Assembly: GCA_965232255.1 (NCBI GenBank)
Contig: OZ246962.1
Span: 620,001-684,000, forward strand
Length of the DNA stretch: 64,000 bases
From: Endozoicomonas sp965232255
GTDB taxonomy: Bacteria > Pseudomonadota > Gammaproteobacteria > Pseudomonadales > Endozoicomonadaceae
Reading direction: 5' to 3'
Part shown: positions 1 to 8,585 of the stretch, in pieces
Layout of the letters: the number at the start of each line of letters is the position of its first letter
Position numbering within the stretch: the stretch's first letter is position 1
The notes under the pieces: model-generated
What the model saw: only the letters and a program-made list of their open reading frames with translations
The model's database searches: none
Told to the model about the DNA's origin: nothing
Made by a program: the position numbers and the translations under genes

Positions 1-220
1 TGGTCAGGCGCGGCTTGAGTCTGGCCATTAGTCTGGACTCCAGCGGATGGTGAAAAACATCGGGGTAATGGTGCAGGTAATCCAGGGCATCAACAATAAC
101 TTTTAACTGCGGCCGGCGTTCACTTCCTTCCCGATAACCGAACATCTGGAAGTCCAGATAGTCCAGCAAACGCGCCATATGCTTATGATCATTGACAATC
201 CGGTCAATCGCAGTCCTCAT
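1..220 (-). CDS. Hemerythrin/HHE cation-binding domain protein (C-terminus off window)
   Basis: The minus-strand frame opens at an ATG at 220, about 8 bases after a GGGAG ribosome binding site, and runs off the left edge after 73 codons. The N-terminus reads IVNDHKHMARLLDYL, and later LHHYPDVFHHPLESRL. This spacing of His and Glu fits the first two helices of the HHE hemerythrin domain, which binds a di-iron or other metal centre. Such small cytosolic proteins are often linked to oxygen, NO or iron handling. The partner residues of the last two helices lie outside the window, so neither the full metal site nor any extra domain can be checked. The family call is fairly secure; the physiological role is not. 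Confidence 0.75.
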   Translation of the reverse strand, partial: MRTAIDRIVNDHKHMARLLDYLDFQMFGYREGSERRPQLKVIVDALDYLHHYPDVFHHPLESRLMARLKPRLT

Positions 221-375
221 GCGGCATCTCCCTGTGGAACTTTATTTATTAGTGTTATTAGCCAGCACGTCTTCAGGTAATAATATGGTTCAACTGTTCT
301 CAATGCCAGAAAATGCGCGGAAGTTTTCTATGGTGCGCGCAGCTCCCGTACTGGCAAGCAACAACTGTTGCAGAC

Positions 376-1230
376 TCAGCAGGCATTGCCAATGGTCAGC
401 AACTGGCGCAAATCGTCGGCATCAGCACGCGTCAGACTGGGCCAACTGACGGCCTCACCTTTTACGGCTTTATTGCTAAACGCATTAATACGCAGTGGCG
501 TATTCGGTGTATTCTCTGCTAGCCACTGGCGTAAGGCGACCACTTCCTGTTCGCCATCGTTAATGCCAGGAATGGCCAGCCAGCGGATTTCTGTTAAACG
601 GTCGCAGTCGTACAGATACTTGATCGACGCCATGACTCGCCCATTGTCCTTGCCGGTCAGCCTGCGGTGCAACGTCGGGTCGATGGCCTTAAGGTCAATC
701 ATGGCACCATCCATCACCGGTACCAGCGTCTCCCAGGCAGACACCGGTAGATAACCGTTGCTGTCCACCAGGCAAGTCAGACGTTGCAGCCCGGCATGCG
801 CTTTAATAGCGGTAAACAATGCCCGAATAAATTTCAATTGCATGGTTGACTCGCCACCGCTGACCGTAACGCCGGTAAGAAATGCCGCTGCCTGTTCCAA
901 CTGGGTAATGACTTGGGCAACACTCATTTGCACAGTCATCGGACTGCTGCTGCGAGGGCAACCGTCAATGCACTGATCGCACTGCTGGCACAGTGCAGAG
1001 TTCCAGACCACTCTGCCTTGTTGCATGCTCAAGGCACCAGACGGACACTGACCGACGCAATCACCACAGTGGTTACAGCGATTGATGGTGTTGGGATTAT
1101 GGCAACTCAGGCAGTGAAAATTGCAGCCCTGTAAAAACACCACAAAACGGTTGCCGGGTCCATCCACACAGGAAAAGGGAATGATACGGCTGACCACTCC
1201 CGGTACATTGTCGATCAACGCAAGCTCCAC
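376..1230 (-). CDS. yjjW: YjjW-type glycyl radical enzyme activase (radical SAM)
   Basis: A 284-residue radical SAM protein. The cluster-binding CNFHCLSC (Cx3Cx2C) lies near residue 35. A ferredoxin-like insert with CNHCGDCVGQCP and CQQCDQCIDGCP follows, as expected of glycyl-radical activases. Later comes VTVSGGES, the SAM-binding GGE region. It should reductively cleave SAM to place a glycyl radical on the partner enzyme YjjI. The start is GTG at 1230 behind GAGG and overlaps the yjjI stop by 16 bases, so the two are translationally coupled. Length matches E. coli YjjW (about 287). The chemistry is well supported; the substrate of the YjjI/YjjW pair is not established. Confidence 0.9.
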   Translation of the reverse strand: MELALIDNVPGVVSRIIPFSCVDGPGNRFVVFLQGCNFHCLSCHNPNTINRCNHCGDCVGQCPSGALSMQQGRVVWNSALCQQCDQCIDGCPRSSSPMTVQMSVAQVITQLEQAAAFLTGVTVSGGESTMQLKFIRALFTAIKAHAGLQRLTCLVDSNGYLPVSAWETLVPVMDGAMIDLKAIDPTLHRRLTGKDNGRVMASIKYLYDCDRLTEIRWLAIPGINDGEQEVVALRQWLAENTPNTPLRINAFSNKAVKGEAVSWPSLTRADADDLRQLLTIGNAC

Positions 1231-2750
1231 GGAACCTCGTCAGTGATCAGTTGGGCATTGCGGTTGTTGATGCCGCAATTGTCCACTGCCTCCGAGCCAA
1301 ATGCCGTGGTGTTCAGACGAGAACCGTTGTCTTTAAACTTTTTGATGTCAGAACGGCGCACCATGTAGCCCGTCACCCGCACCAGGTCATTATTGGCGAC
1401 ATTGGCCGTAAACATGCGCAGCCCCTGCTGCAAGCCACCTTTACAGATGGCCATCAGCGCCTCCGGGTTTTTTTCAATGGTCTCATCCACTGGGAAAATA
1501 TCGCTGACGCCAGCGGTAAAGTACTGGTGAAATGGCAAAACGGTAAGAATATGTTGCAGCGTATCGGGTTCACTGCCGTAAGGAATACGACAAGCGGGGC
1601 TGACGTCAGTATCAACGCTGATACCACTTTGCGCATGGAACAGCGCCCGATTGCGCCAGCAGTGGGCCAACTCCCGCTCCTCAACAATCTGCGACAGACG
1701 TTGCACAATACGCAGGCCCAGTTGTTGAGCTGCCTCACTATGACCAAACCCTTCGCCCGGTGCCACTTGAAGTAACTGATTCACCGCATCGGCCAGACCG
1801 TAAATACCGAACATGGCCGAGAAGCGAGCTGGATCAATTACACCTTCGTTCACCAGGAAGCTGCCCTGGTAGAAGTTAGCCTGGTTCACCAGGTAGTCAA
1901 TCCGCGCCTCCAGCACTTGGTATACCCATTCGGCAGCTTCTGGCAGCACCCGTTCAATAAAGTCATCCGCTGTACCGTCACAGCTGGCCACCGCTTTTTT
2001 CAGATTCAGCCGCACCAGGGTATGGGCTCCCCCACCGAGCGGCAGCGAATTATAACAGCTGGCAATGCCATAACCGCGCGGGTCGTCCGGAGTGACAAAT
2101 GCCTTGTTATTGATCACATCATTAACCACATGAGGTTTGTTGCACACGGTAATGTTGGTAACCGCCTGAAGCAGTAAGTCGTCTGGTGTCACTTCTGGGT
2201 CGTAGCGCAGAGTCAGGTTTGGCACTACCTGTTTTAGCTCCCGGTCCACCCTCAGGATCGCCCTGGCCACTCGACTGTCTTCAGGGCCGATATTGGCGTG
2301 GAGAAATGCATCGGGCAGAGTGCGGTCAATCATCTGCCACATCAGGCGGATTTTTTTCTGTAACTGCTGGTCTGAAATGGTGTCGTCGACAAACGGTTCC
2401 AGCAGCTGATCCAGGCGGCCAATAAAGACCGGAATGCCAGTTACAGACGGTATATGGTGGTAGAGGATTAACAGGAAGTTGATGGCTTCGTCCAAGTCCT
2501 GGGGCGCGGGCAGCTCGAGATATTCCGAGCCTTGACCGATGGCCCGCTGATAGTCGGGCATTACGTAACGGGGCTTAAACGGCGCATGCCCTTCAAACAA
2601 GTCACAGATCAGACCAGACTCCAGCGCTTGCCGGGCGCCATCATCCAATGCCGGGTAAGGCAGCATGTTATCAGCTTGCAGGGCAAGATAACGACTTTTC
2701 TGAATAAAGCTTAAATCATTGCTGTTGACGATTTGCCTGAGCGCTTCCAC
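1215..2750 (-). CDS. yjjI: YjjI family glycyl radical enzyme
   Basis: About 511 residues that follow E. coli YjjI along the whole length (LPYPAL, DLFEGHAPFKPRYVMPDY, LYHHIPSV, LPDAFLHANIGP, HAQSGIS). The C-terminal VRVTGYMVRRSD contains the RVxGY glycyl-radical motif, and an internal SCYNSLPLGGG segment holds the candidate active-site Cys. I chose the GTG start at 2750 because AGGGG sits about 7 bases before it. A TTG at 2774 is the only longer alternative and directly follows a stop codon. The enzyme is oxygen-sensitive and presumably anaerobic. In E. coli yjjI-yjjW lies beside deoCABD; here deoCABD is about 29 kb away. The substrate is unknown. Confidence 0.9.
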   Translation of the reverse strand: MEALRQIVNSNDLSFIQKSRYLALQADNMLPYPALDDGARQALESGLICDLFEGHAPFKPRYVMPDYQRAIGQGSEYLELPAPQDLDEAINFLLILYHHIPSVTGIPVFIGRLDQLLEPFVDDTISDQQLQKKIRLMWQMIDRTLPDAFLHANIGPEDSRVARAILRVDRELKQVVPNLTLRYDPEVTPDDLLLQAVTNITVCNKPHVVNDVINNKAFVTPDDPRGYGIASCYNSLPLGGGAHTLVRLNLKKAVASCDGTADDFIERVLPEAAEWVYQVLEARIDYLVNQANFYQGSFLVNEGVIDPARFSAMFGIYGLADAVNQLLQVAPGEGFGHSEAAQQLGLRIVQRLSQIVEERELAHCWRNRALFHAQSGISVDTDVSPACRIPYGSEPDTLQHILTVLPFHQYFTAGVSDIFPVDETIEKNPEALMAICKGGLQQGLRMFTANVANNDLVRVTGYMVRRSDIKKFKDNGSRLNTTAFGSEAVDNCGINNRNAQLITDEVPWSLR

Positions 2751-2889
2751 CGGATCACCCCTACTACATGCCAAAAAGTGCTAAAAAAACAGCAGCATCA
2801 TAGCAATGATATGGTCCGGATGGTATCAGCCAGAACCGGTCGCTGGCTTAACGACGCTTTTGACTTAACGACTATTGCTGTATGAATGA

Positions 2890-3294
2890 TCAGACACCAG
2901 GCTCAACAACCAGCTCGGTATAACCAGTGGTCGGATCAAACTCTCGGAAAAAACTTAACTGCGGGTAGCTGTGAATAACCACCTCCGCCGTACTGCCGAC
3001 AATATTTCCCATCAGCAAGTGCCCACCAAACACCGAACCTTTGTCGTCTGCGACGGCAATGTGGATATGTTGATGATCCGACGTCAATGTGCCCATGATC
3101 GAGACAATCTCGAATGACCCGTGCCTGACCAATGTGGTATCAGCACCGGCCAGGCGCAGGTTGATGGTCGTCAGACAACCCACGCACGACACCAGAGAGC
3201 CGGCCGAGATACCATGCTGAGTCACCATGACCTGAATGGCCGCTTTCAGATCAGTGCCTTGAGTCAGCCGCTGCGCCAATACGGAAATACTCAT
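2890..3294 (-). CDS. PPC/DUF296 domain protein
   Basis: A 134-residue protein beginning MSISVLAQRLTQGTDL. The body contains a DNA-binding-with-AT-hook-like PPC (PF03479/DUF296) fold: GSLVSCVGCLTTINLRLAG, then SFEIVSIMGTL, HIHIAVAD, GSVFGGHLLMGNIVGSTAEVVI. These match the family's trimeric beta-barrel motif GxxGxHxHxS/A and GGHL. Bacterial single-domain members are cytosolic and of unclear function. A longer in-frame reading back to 3471 would add about 59 unrelated residues overlapping the next gene, so I chose the ATG at 3294. It lies downstream of the unknown gene at 3428 on the same strand. Confidence 0.75.
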   Translation of the reverse strand: MSISVLAQRLTQGTDLKAAIQVMVTQHGISAGSLVSCVGCLTTINLRLAGADTTLVRHGSFEIVSIMGTLTSDHQHIHIAVADDKGSVFGGHLLMGNIVGSTAEVVIHSYPQLSFFREFDPTTGYTELVVEPGV

Positions 3295-3427
3295 TTTTTT
3301 CGATCTCTGACAATGGCAAGAGAGGAGTGCGACAAGTATTTGCGCTCCCGAATGCAACCACAGGATGCCGAAATACTTAGCGTTATTCAAAAAATTGATC
3401 AGAATCAGCACGAACCAAGGCATTGCA

Positions 3428-4870
3428 TCATATGACATTGGTTCGCAAGGAGATCGATTCAACGCACTCAAACGTTGATTTCGGCAACAAAATCAGAATA
3501 TTGTCGAGCTGATTGTAAGCGTAGTTGTAGTTGTTAATGATATCTCCGCCTTTTATCAAGGAGCCAGAATCAATAGCCTGAACGATATCAGTGCGGGATT
3601 TTTCCAGTATGGATTTCAAATGTGGGTTTTCACCAACAGCGACCCCCATCACTCCGTTTTCTGCAATCAAAGTAATCGGTTCCCACACCATGCCTGCATT
3701 GAGTGAAAGAAAGGAAGGAACACCAAGAATCTTGCCATGTGGCAGGTCTATATCAGGCATTGCCCCAGTCATACGGGTATCAAAATCCCGATGTATCAAA
3801 CTATGACTCTGTTCACAACCGGTAGTACCTTGGGGATTGTACAGCAAGGAAAATCTTTGTAGATCAGTGTAAATTCCCTTGAGGCCAACCGGCAATCGGT
3901 GCAAATTTTCCAACGCGACGGACTCTAATTCAGTCAAAGACATATTGTCCAACTGTTGCTTGAATTGGGTGAACATTTTTTCGTGCCCGTCATCTGTCGC
4001 ATCGTACACACTCAGTATGTCCTCACCATCAAAGCTCGTTAACCAGGAATGTCTTTTGAGCATATTTTGCCAGATCAGTTGTACGTCGTTACCGTAGCGT
4101 GTCTGAAAATGGACAATATTGCGACCGAGTACATCATCCAATTGATTGGATATATTAATTCTTAAAAACAGTCCGTTCTGTTGGCATTGAATAATTTTTT
4201 CCTTTATTTGTGCAATGGTCTCGCCGAAATAATTTTTGCCTTTAACATCCTGAAAACTAGCTACTCTCAGGTTTTTATATTGTTGTGATAATTGCTGAAA
4301 AAATGTGTTCACTTGGTTAATTTGATCATCTGTTAAAAGTTCCGGCTGAAATATCTCATAAATAAAATGAACAGTTGGTGTACCAACCGGATAATTCTTT
4401 TCCAAATTCTGCAAAATTGTTTCGAGCTGTGTTATTTCAACAGTTCTCAAGGGCGGCGTACCACCCACTCTTGCAGAGTTAGTGCTGTCATTAAATACAA
4501 CCCATTGCATCAATTGATCTGAATCGCCGCGCAATGTTATCTGGCGATACTTCTCATCCCATTGCTCTGGAGTCAGGGCATCAAAAAAATATTCCCTGGG
4601 TTCGGCTGCTAATCTTTTTCTTTTCTCGCTAACGGCTGTACTGGCCGTATTTGTGGAGCTGACATTCTTTGCTGCCCACCCGGTTAACCATTGAACACTA
4701 GCCTGCAACTGGTTTGTCAGGAAGGGCAACCACAACGATTGATTTACCCGAACGTCGCGCCCATTATGCATCTGACTGTCGGCAGGTAAGTCTGTGGTGG
4801 ATTGGAGGTGCTGGAAATCAGTTTTGGTTTGTGTACCAACATTGCTAGTGGGTGTCATGAAGATCACCAT
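3428..4870 (-). CDS. Hypothetical protein, about 480 aa, no family recognised
   Basis: I recognise no domain. The N-terminal 90 residues are Thr/Gln/Ser/Asn-rich. The middle (roughly residues 150-330) alternates hydrophobic strands and Gln-rich helices, and the C-terminal part has LPHGKILGVPSFLSLNAG and a NYNYAYNQLDN stretch. There is no signal peptide or membrane segment. The gene is more A+T-rich than its neighbours. The start is uncertain: a GTG at 4945 opens the longest frame, AAGGA lies just before ATG 4870, and GTG 4867 and ATG 4858 are alternatives. Its 3' end is 133 bases from the PPC-domain gene. It could be a host-interaction protein, but nothing in the sequence proves that. Confidence 0.6.
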   Translation of the reverse strand: MVIFMTPTSNVGTQTKTDFQHLQSTTDLPADSQMHNGRDVRVNQSLWLPFLTNQLQASVQWLTGWAAKNVSSTNTASTAVSEKRKRLAAEPREYFFDALTPEQWDEKYRQITLRGDSDQLMQWVVFNDSTNSARVGGTPPLRTVEITQLETILQNLEKNYPVGTPTVHFIYEIFQPELLTDDQINQVNTFFQQLSQQYKNLRVASFQDVKGKNYFGETIAQIKEKIIQCQQNGLFLRINISNQLDDVLGRNIVHFQTRYGNDVQLIWQNMLKRHSWLTSFDGEDILSVYDATDDGHEKMFTQFKQQLDNMSLTELESVALENLHRLPVGLKGIYTDLQRFSLLYNPQGTTGCEQSHSLIHRDFDTRMTGAMPDIDLPHGKILGVPSFLSLNAGMVWEPITLIAENGVMGVAVGENPHLKSILEKSRTDIVQAIDSGSLIKGGDIINNYNYAYNQLDNILILLPKSTFECVESISLRTNVI

Positions 4871-5113
4871 GTCCTTGGGGATTAACTTGGTTTTGCTGTA
4901 AGCACGCCCTGTGCGTTCAAGTACGACCTCAAAATGATTAAACACACAAAGGATTGATTCAGTTCGATAGCTGCGTAATGCTAATCTATTAGCTGCATAA
5001 AAATAGTGACAAACCGGTTAGTGATTTTTTTACTTATTTATTAAAGGTGGGCAGTTAATCAGCACAGCTTCTTTTTTTCAGGGATTTGCAGATTTATCAT
5101 CATTTGTGATGTG

Positions 5114-5132
5114 TCCCGCCCCGTGGGCGGGA
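5114..5132 (-). terminator. GC-rich hairpin after yhhQ
   Basis: Perfect 8-bp stem (TCCCGCCC/GGGCGGGA) with a 3-base loop, 9 bases downstream of the yhhQ stop. No U-tract follows on the minus strand, so it is either a weak terminator or a 3'-end stabilising hairpin. Confidence 0.4.
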
Positions 5133-5141
5133 ACAGGTTAA

Positions 5142-5795
5142 TCAAGCCGTTGGCTGGGCATTCATGCCAATGGCGATATTCAACCGGCTCATCAAAAAGT
5201 TCAACAACACGCCATACATAGGCAAAAAGAACAGCATACTAATGGCCAGCTTATAGCCGTAATCCACAAATGCAATTTCTACCCAATGTTCCGCCATAAA
5301 CGGGTCCGCTGAACCGGCAAAAGCCAGACTAAAAAAGCTCAGGGTATCAATCAGGTTACCGGCTACGGTAGAGCAGGCCGGTGCTACCCACCAGCGGGCA
5401 TTTTGGCGCAGGCGATTGAACACCGTAATGTCCATCACCTGGCCAATCAAATAGGCAGCAAAACTGGCCACAGCAATCCGTGCCACAACCACATTAAAAC
5501 TGCCCAGGCTGGCTATCCCCTGAAACGTGCCATTCACAAACAGCACTGATGCCAGGTAGGAGATCAACAGCGCGGGAAACATGGCAATAAAGATAATTTT
5601 GCGCGCCTGATCAGAACCATAAATCCGCACGGTCAAATCGGTGGCCAGGAAAATAAACGGGAACGTAAAGGCGCCCCACGTCGTGTGCATACCGAAAAAC
5701 TCAAAAGGAATCTGTACCAGGTAATTGCTGGCAGTGATGGTAATGATATGGAACAGCGACAGGGAAAGCATAATATTCAGATTGCGCGATTGCAT
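5142..5795 (-). CDS. yhhQ: Queuosine precursor transporter YhhQ
   Basis: A 217-residue inner-membrane protein of the Vut_1/COG1738 family with about six hydrophobic segments. Family signatures are ASNYLVQIPFEFFG near residue 24, WGAFTFPFIFLATDLTVRIYG near residue 41 and STVAGNLIDTLSFFSLAF near residue 142. The family imports the 7-deazaguanines preQ0/preQ1 used for tRNA queuosine. ATG 5795 is preceded by AAGGAT, which is also the 3' part of a candidate preQ1-I riboswitch. That arrangement supports the substrate and predicts translational repression when preQ1 is plentiful. Length and start agree with E. coli YhhQ. Confidence 0.92.
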   Translation of the reverse strand: MQSRNLNIMLSLSLFHIITITASNYLVQIPFEFFGMHTTWGAFTFPFIFLATDLTVRIYGSDQARKIIFIAMFPALLISYLASVLFVNGTFQGIASLGSFNVVVARIAVASFAAYLIGQVMDITVFNRLRQNARWWVAPACSTVAGNLIDTLSFFSLAFAGSADPFMAEHWVEIAFVDYGYKLAISMLFFLPMYGVLLNFLMSRLNIAIGMNAQPTA

Positions 5796-5800
5796 GGCAA

Positions 5801-5829
5801 ATCCTTTTTGCTGAGGTAAGGGAACTCAG
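5801..5829 (-). promoter_or_regulatory. Candidate preQ1-I riboswitch (SD-sequestering)
   Basis: Read on the minus strand, stem CTGAG (5825-5829) pairs with CTCAG (5811-5815) around the loop TTCCCTTAC. It is followed by CAAAAAGGAT, which contains the yhhQ ribosome binding site. The loop TCC can pair with the GGA of the SD to form the H-type pseudoknot. The loop begins TTC and ends AC before the 3' stem strand, as in preQ1-I aptamers. E. coli yhhQ is known to be controlled by a preQ1-I type III element of this kind. The covariation was not tested. Confidence 0.72.
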
Positions 5830-5874
5830 GCGCGTTGGCACCGTGAAAAATGGTGTCGGATTTTAGCCTCATTA

Positions 5875-7260
5875 TCAGTGCGATCCAAATGATATTTTTT
5901 GCTCTGCTACCATGCTGTTTTGCATAAACGCAGGTGCTGCCGCCAGCACTTCCAGTTCCCGAATCACGTGGGGTAGACCAGGGCGCTGAGCAGGATCGGC
6001 TCGCATCATTTTGGTGACCAACGGTCTCAAGTCAAGGTCGAGCTCCTCTACTATCGCTTTCCTTATTGTCATCTGGTCAAACCGTTCAGGCGTCGTCAAA
6101 TGCCTTGTCTGGTACAATATGTGCCACTTGCCGGTGGGACGCTGGCTGAACAGTTTGGCCACAAGGATGCCCAGGGAGTAAATGTCAGCTTTTTCAGGCA
6201 GCAGCAGTTTATTTTTGTCAATGCCCGGATAGTCACCAGGCGCGTAATACCCAGGCCATCCTTCTAACGCGCAATAGTGACGAGAAGCCAGGTAGACCTC
6301 TGGCGCATGGTAATGGGATATACCATCCGGAACAAAGTCCATCATAACGGGGGTCCGCAGGTCGTGAGAACAACCAAAATCAATAACGGTTACCTGAAGA
6401 TTATCCGGCCGGACAAGTATGTTAGTGTCTTTAAAATCCCCCGCATAAATATGCCTAACATGCAGCGAATGGAGTTTTTTAGCCAGAGAGCAGGCGACAG
6501 TCAGCTTCTGCTGCCGACTCAGGGAAAGATAAATATCCTCAAGCTTGGGCGCTTTGATCAGCTCCATGGCCAAGTATATTTTGTGGCACTTTTTTTTCCG
6601 GTCTATTCGCTCGGCAATACCGTAAATGGCTGGCGCACAGGACTTGGCACGACGTTGCAAGCATAGTTCACGCAGGGCGCGATCATGGAAGATCTTAATG
6701 GTATCAGGGCTCGGTCTTTTCGGTGTGTATATTTTTTTCACCGCCACCAGTTCAGAGCCGTGCTTGTTGCTTTTGATGGCCATTTTGACCTTCGTGTTAT
6801 TGCCAATCCCGGCGATAACGCTATTTTTATCGTCAGCTCTTGTTTCTGGCCACCCTTCTGGAACTGGGTTGTTATCGAAGTAGTTATTGATCTGCTGAGG
6901 AGTAAAATGATTGATCAGTTTTATTTTCGCGCCCCGTTCACTGAGTAGATGGTATATCTTCGAGTAGCGCCTGTGATTGTGAACTCCCTTCTTTTCCACT
7001 CGACTCATAAAGGTGGTACGTAGCTCTTCTGCCAATGTACGACAATGAGCTTTTTTTCGTTTGGCTCTGCTACTCCTGATGGAGTGGGTGACAGCCTCAG
7101 CAACGGGGCGCGGCTCAATCGGCAGTTGTGGTGCAGCCAGTGTCACGGTGTTTAATGTGTAATGTTGGTAACGGACGTTTTGCTCGACTGGGGCAGAGCC
7201 AGAACCAGTGTCTACCTGAAAATCTCCTGCAATGGCTGGTGAAGCAGTCAAACGATACAT
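5875..7260 (-). CDS. Eukaryote-like Ser/Thr protein kinase, variant catalytic loop
   Basis: 461 residues. The first 140 or so are basic and Pro-rich and lack a recognised domain. The kinase domain runs from about residue 148 to 440: VAVKK (Lys175), helix-C ELC (Glu198), catalytic loop YAGDFKDTN (Asp275, Lys277, Asn280), VIDFG (294-296), HAPE (319-321) and a DIYSLGILVAKL helix F. HRD has become AGD, so the Arg of RD kinases is lost, but the base Asp, Lys and metal-binding Asn/Asp remain and activity is plausible. The glycine loop is weak (GIGNNTKVKM). There is no transmembrane segment or PASTA repeat, unlike PknB-type sensors. Its role is unknown; a role on host proteins is possible. Confidence 0.85.
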   Translation of the reverse strand: MYRLTASPAIAGDFQVDTGSGSAPVEQNVRYQHYTLNTVTLAAPQLPIEPRPVAEAVTHSIRSSRAKRKKAHCRTLAEELRTTFMSRVEKKGVHNHRRYSKIYHLLSERGAKIKLINHFTPQQINNYFDNNPVPEGWPETRADDKNSVIAGIGNNTKVKMAIKSNKHGSELVAVKKIYTPKRPSPDTIKIFHDRALRELCLQRRAKSCAPAIYGIAERIDRKKKCHKIYLAMELIKAPKLEDIYLSLSRQQKLTVACSLAKKLHSLHVRHIYAGDFKDTNILVRPDNLQVTVIDFGCSHDLRTPVMMDFVPDGISHYHAPEVYLASRHYCALEGWPGYYAPGDYPGIDKNKLLLPEKADIYSLGILVAKLFSQRPTGKWHILYQTRHLTTPERFDQMTIRKAIVEELDLDLRPLVTKMMRADPAQRPGLPHVIRELEVLAAAPAFMQNSMVAEQKISFGSH

Positions 7261-7343
7261 CAGTCATGCTCTATAAAGGTTGGATAACAGAAAAAGAGCA
7301 CAAGGCCCCGCTGCTGCGGAGCTGCGTTATCATTAACAAGCGA

Positions 7344-8585
7344 TCATTGATGCTCGCTGGCAATCAGCTCGCTCCGGGGAGCATAGGTCCTTTGCACGTA
7401 TTCTTCGATCAATTTTTTATAATCTTCGGCGATATTTTCGCCTTTTAATGTAGTGTACTTTTCTCCATCAATAAACACTGGAGCTGAAGGCGCTTCACCC
7501 GTACCAGGCAGGCTGATGCCGATATTGGCGTGCTTGCTTTCGCCCGGCCCATTGACCACACAGCCCATGACTGCAACCTTCATATTTTCCACACCCAGAT
7601 ACTGTTGACGCCAGCTCACCATTTTACGGCGCAAGAAGGTATCTACCTCATCAGTCAGCACCCGGAAGAAGGTACTGGTGGTGCGTCCACACCCTGGACA
7701 GGCAGTGACTTCCGGCGCAAAACTGCGGATATCCAGCGCTTGCAGAATTTGTTGCGAAACAATCACCTCTTTATCCCGCGAAGCACCAGGCTCCGGTGTT
7801 AAAGATGTACGAATAGTGTCGCCTATACCCTGTTGCAGCAAAATGCCCATGGCAACACTGGAAGCAACAATACCCTTGCTGCCCATTCCTGCTTCGGTCA
7901 GGCCAAGGTGCAGGGCGAACTGACAACGCTCGGCCAGCATCTGGTAGACCCGGATCAAATCCTGGACCCTGGATACCTTGCAGGAGATGATTATACGATC
8001 AGCTCCCAGGCCACGCTCCACAGCGGCATTGGCACTGGTCAGCGAAGAGAGCACCAGCGCTTCGTGCAACACTTCCTGGGACGATTTCGGGTTGGTGGAG
8101 TGGGCGTTTTCATCCATCAGTGCGGTGGCAAGCTCTTTGTCCAGACTGCCCCAGTTGACGCCGATGCGTACCGGCTTGTCGTACTTGATGGCTACATCGA
8201 TCATGGTATTAAAACGATCGTCTTTCTTGTTGCCAAACCCGACATTACCGGGATTAATGCGGTATTTGTGCAGCAACCGGGCCGTCTCATCGTACTTGGT
8301 CAGCAGCAGGTGGCCATTGTAATGGAAGTCACCAACAATGGGCACATTGCAGTTATGCCTGGCCAGACCTTCGTAGATGGCGGGAATAGCAGCAGCGGCT
8401 TCTTCTGAGTTGACGGTTACCCGGACAATCTCAGAGCCGGCATCGGCCAGCAGGCGAATCTGATCAATGGTTTTGCGGGCATCGGCGGTGTCAGTGTCCG
8501 TCATTGACTGCACCACAACCGGTGCCCCCCCTCCGATGGTTACATGCCCAATCCGAACGGCATGCGTTTTATGACGCCTGTCCAT
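7344..8585 (-). CDS. ispG: 4-hydroxy-3-methylbut-2-en-1-yl diphosphate synthase IspG (GcpE), long form
   Basis: 413 residues; penultimate step of the MEP isoprenoid pathway, turning MEcPP into HMBPP with a [4Fe-4S] cluster. Cluster ligands are CPGC near residue 297 and the Cys of GCVVNGPGE near 346. The TIM-barrel part has VVQSMTDTDT, GDFHYNGH, RINPGNVGFGNKKD and RIGVNWGSLD. These motifs and the length resemble the 400-plus-residue form common in alpha- and betaproteobacteria, not the ~370-residue E. coli/Pseudomonas form. ATG 8585 follows GGAG. It is a single gene in an essential pathway, so presumably functional. Confidence 0.95.
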   Translation of the reverse strand: MDRRHKTHAVRIGHVTIGGGAPVVVQSMTDTDTADARKTIDQIRLLADAGSEIVRVTVNSEEAAAAIPAIYEGLARHNCNVPIVGDFHYNGHLLLTKYDETARLLHKYRINPGNVGFGNKKDDRFNTMIDVAIKYDKPVRIGVNWGSLDKELATALMDENAHSTNPKSSQEVLHEALVLSSLTSANAAVERGLGADRIIISCKVSRVQDLIRVYQMLAERCQFALHLGLTEAGMGSKGIVASSVAMGILLQQGIGDTIRTSLTPEPGASRDKEVIVSQQILQALDIRSFAPEVTACPGCGRTTSTFFRVLTDEVDTFLRRKMVSWRQQYLGVENMKVAVMGCVVNGPGESKHANIGISLPGTGEAPSAPVFIDGEKYTTLKGENIAEDYKKLIEEYVQRTYAPRSELIASEHQ

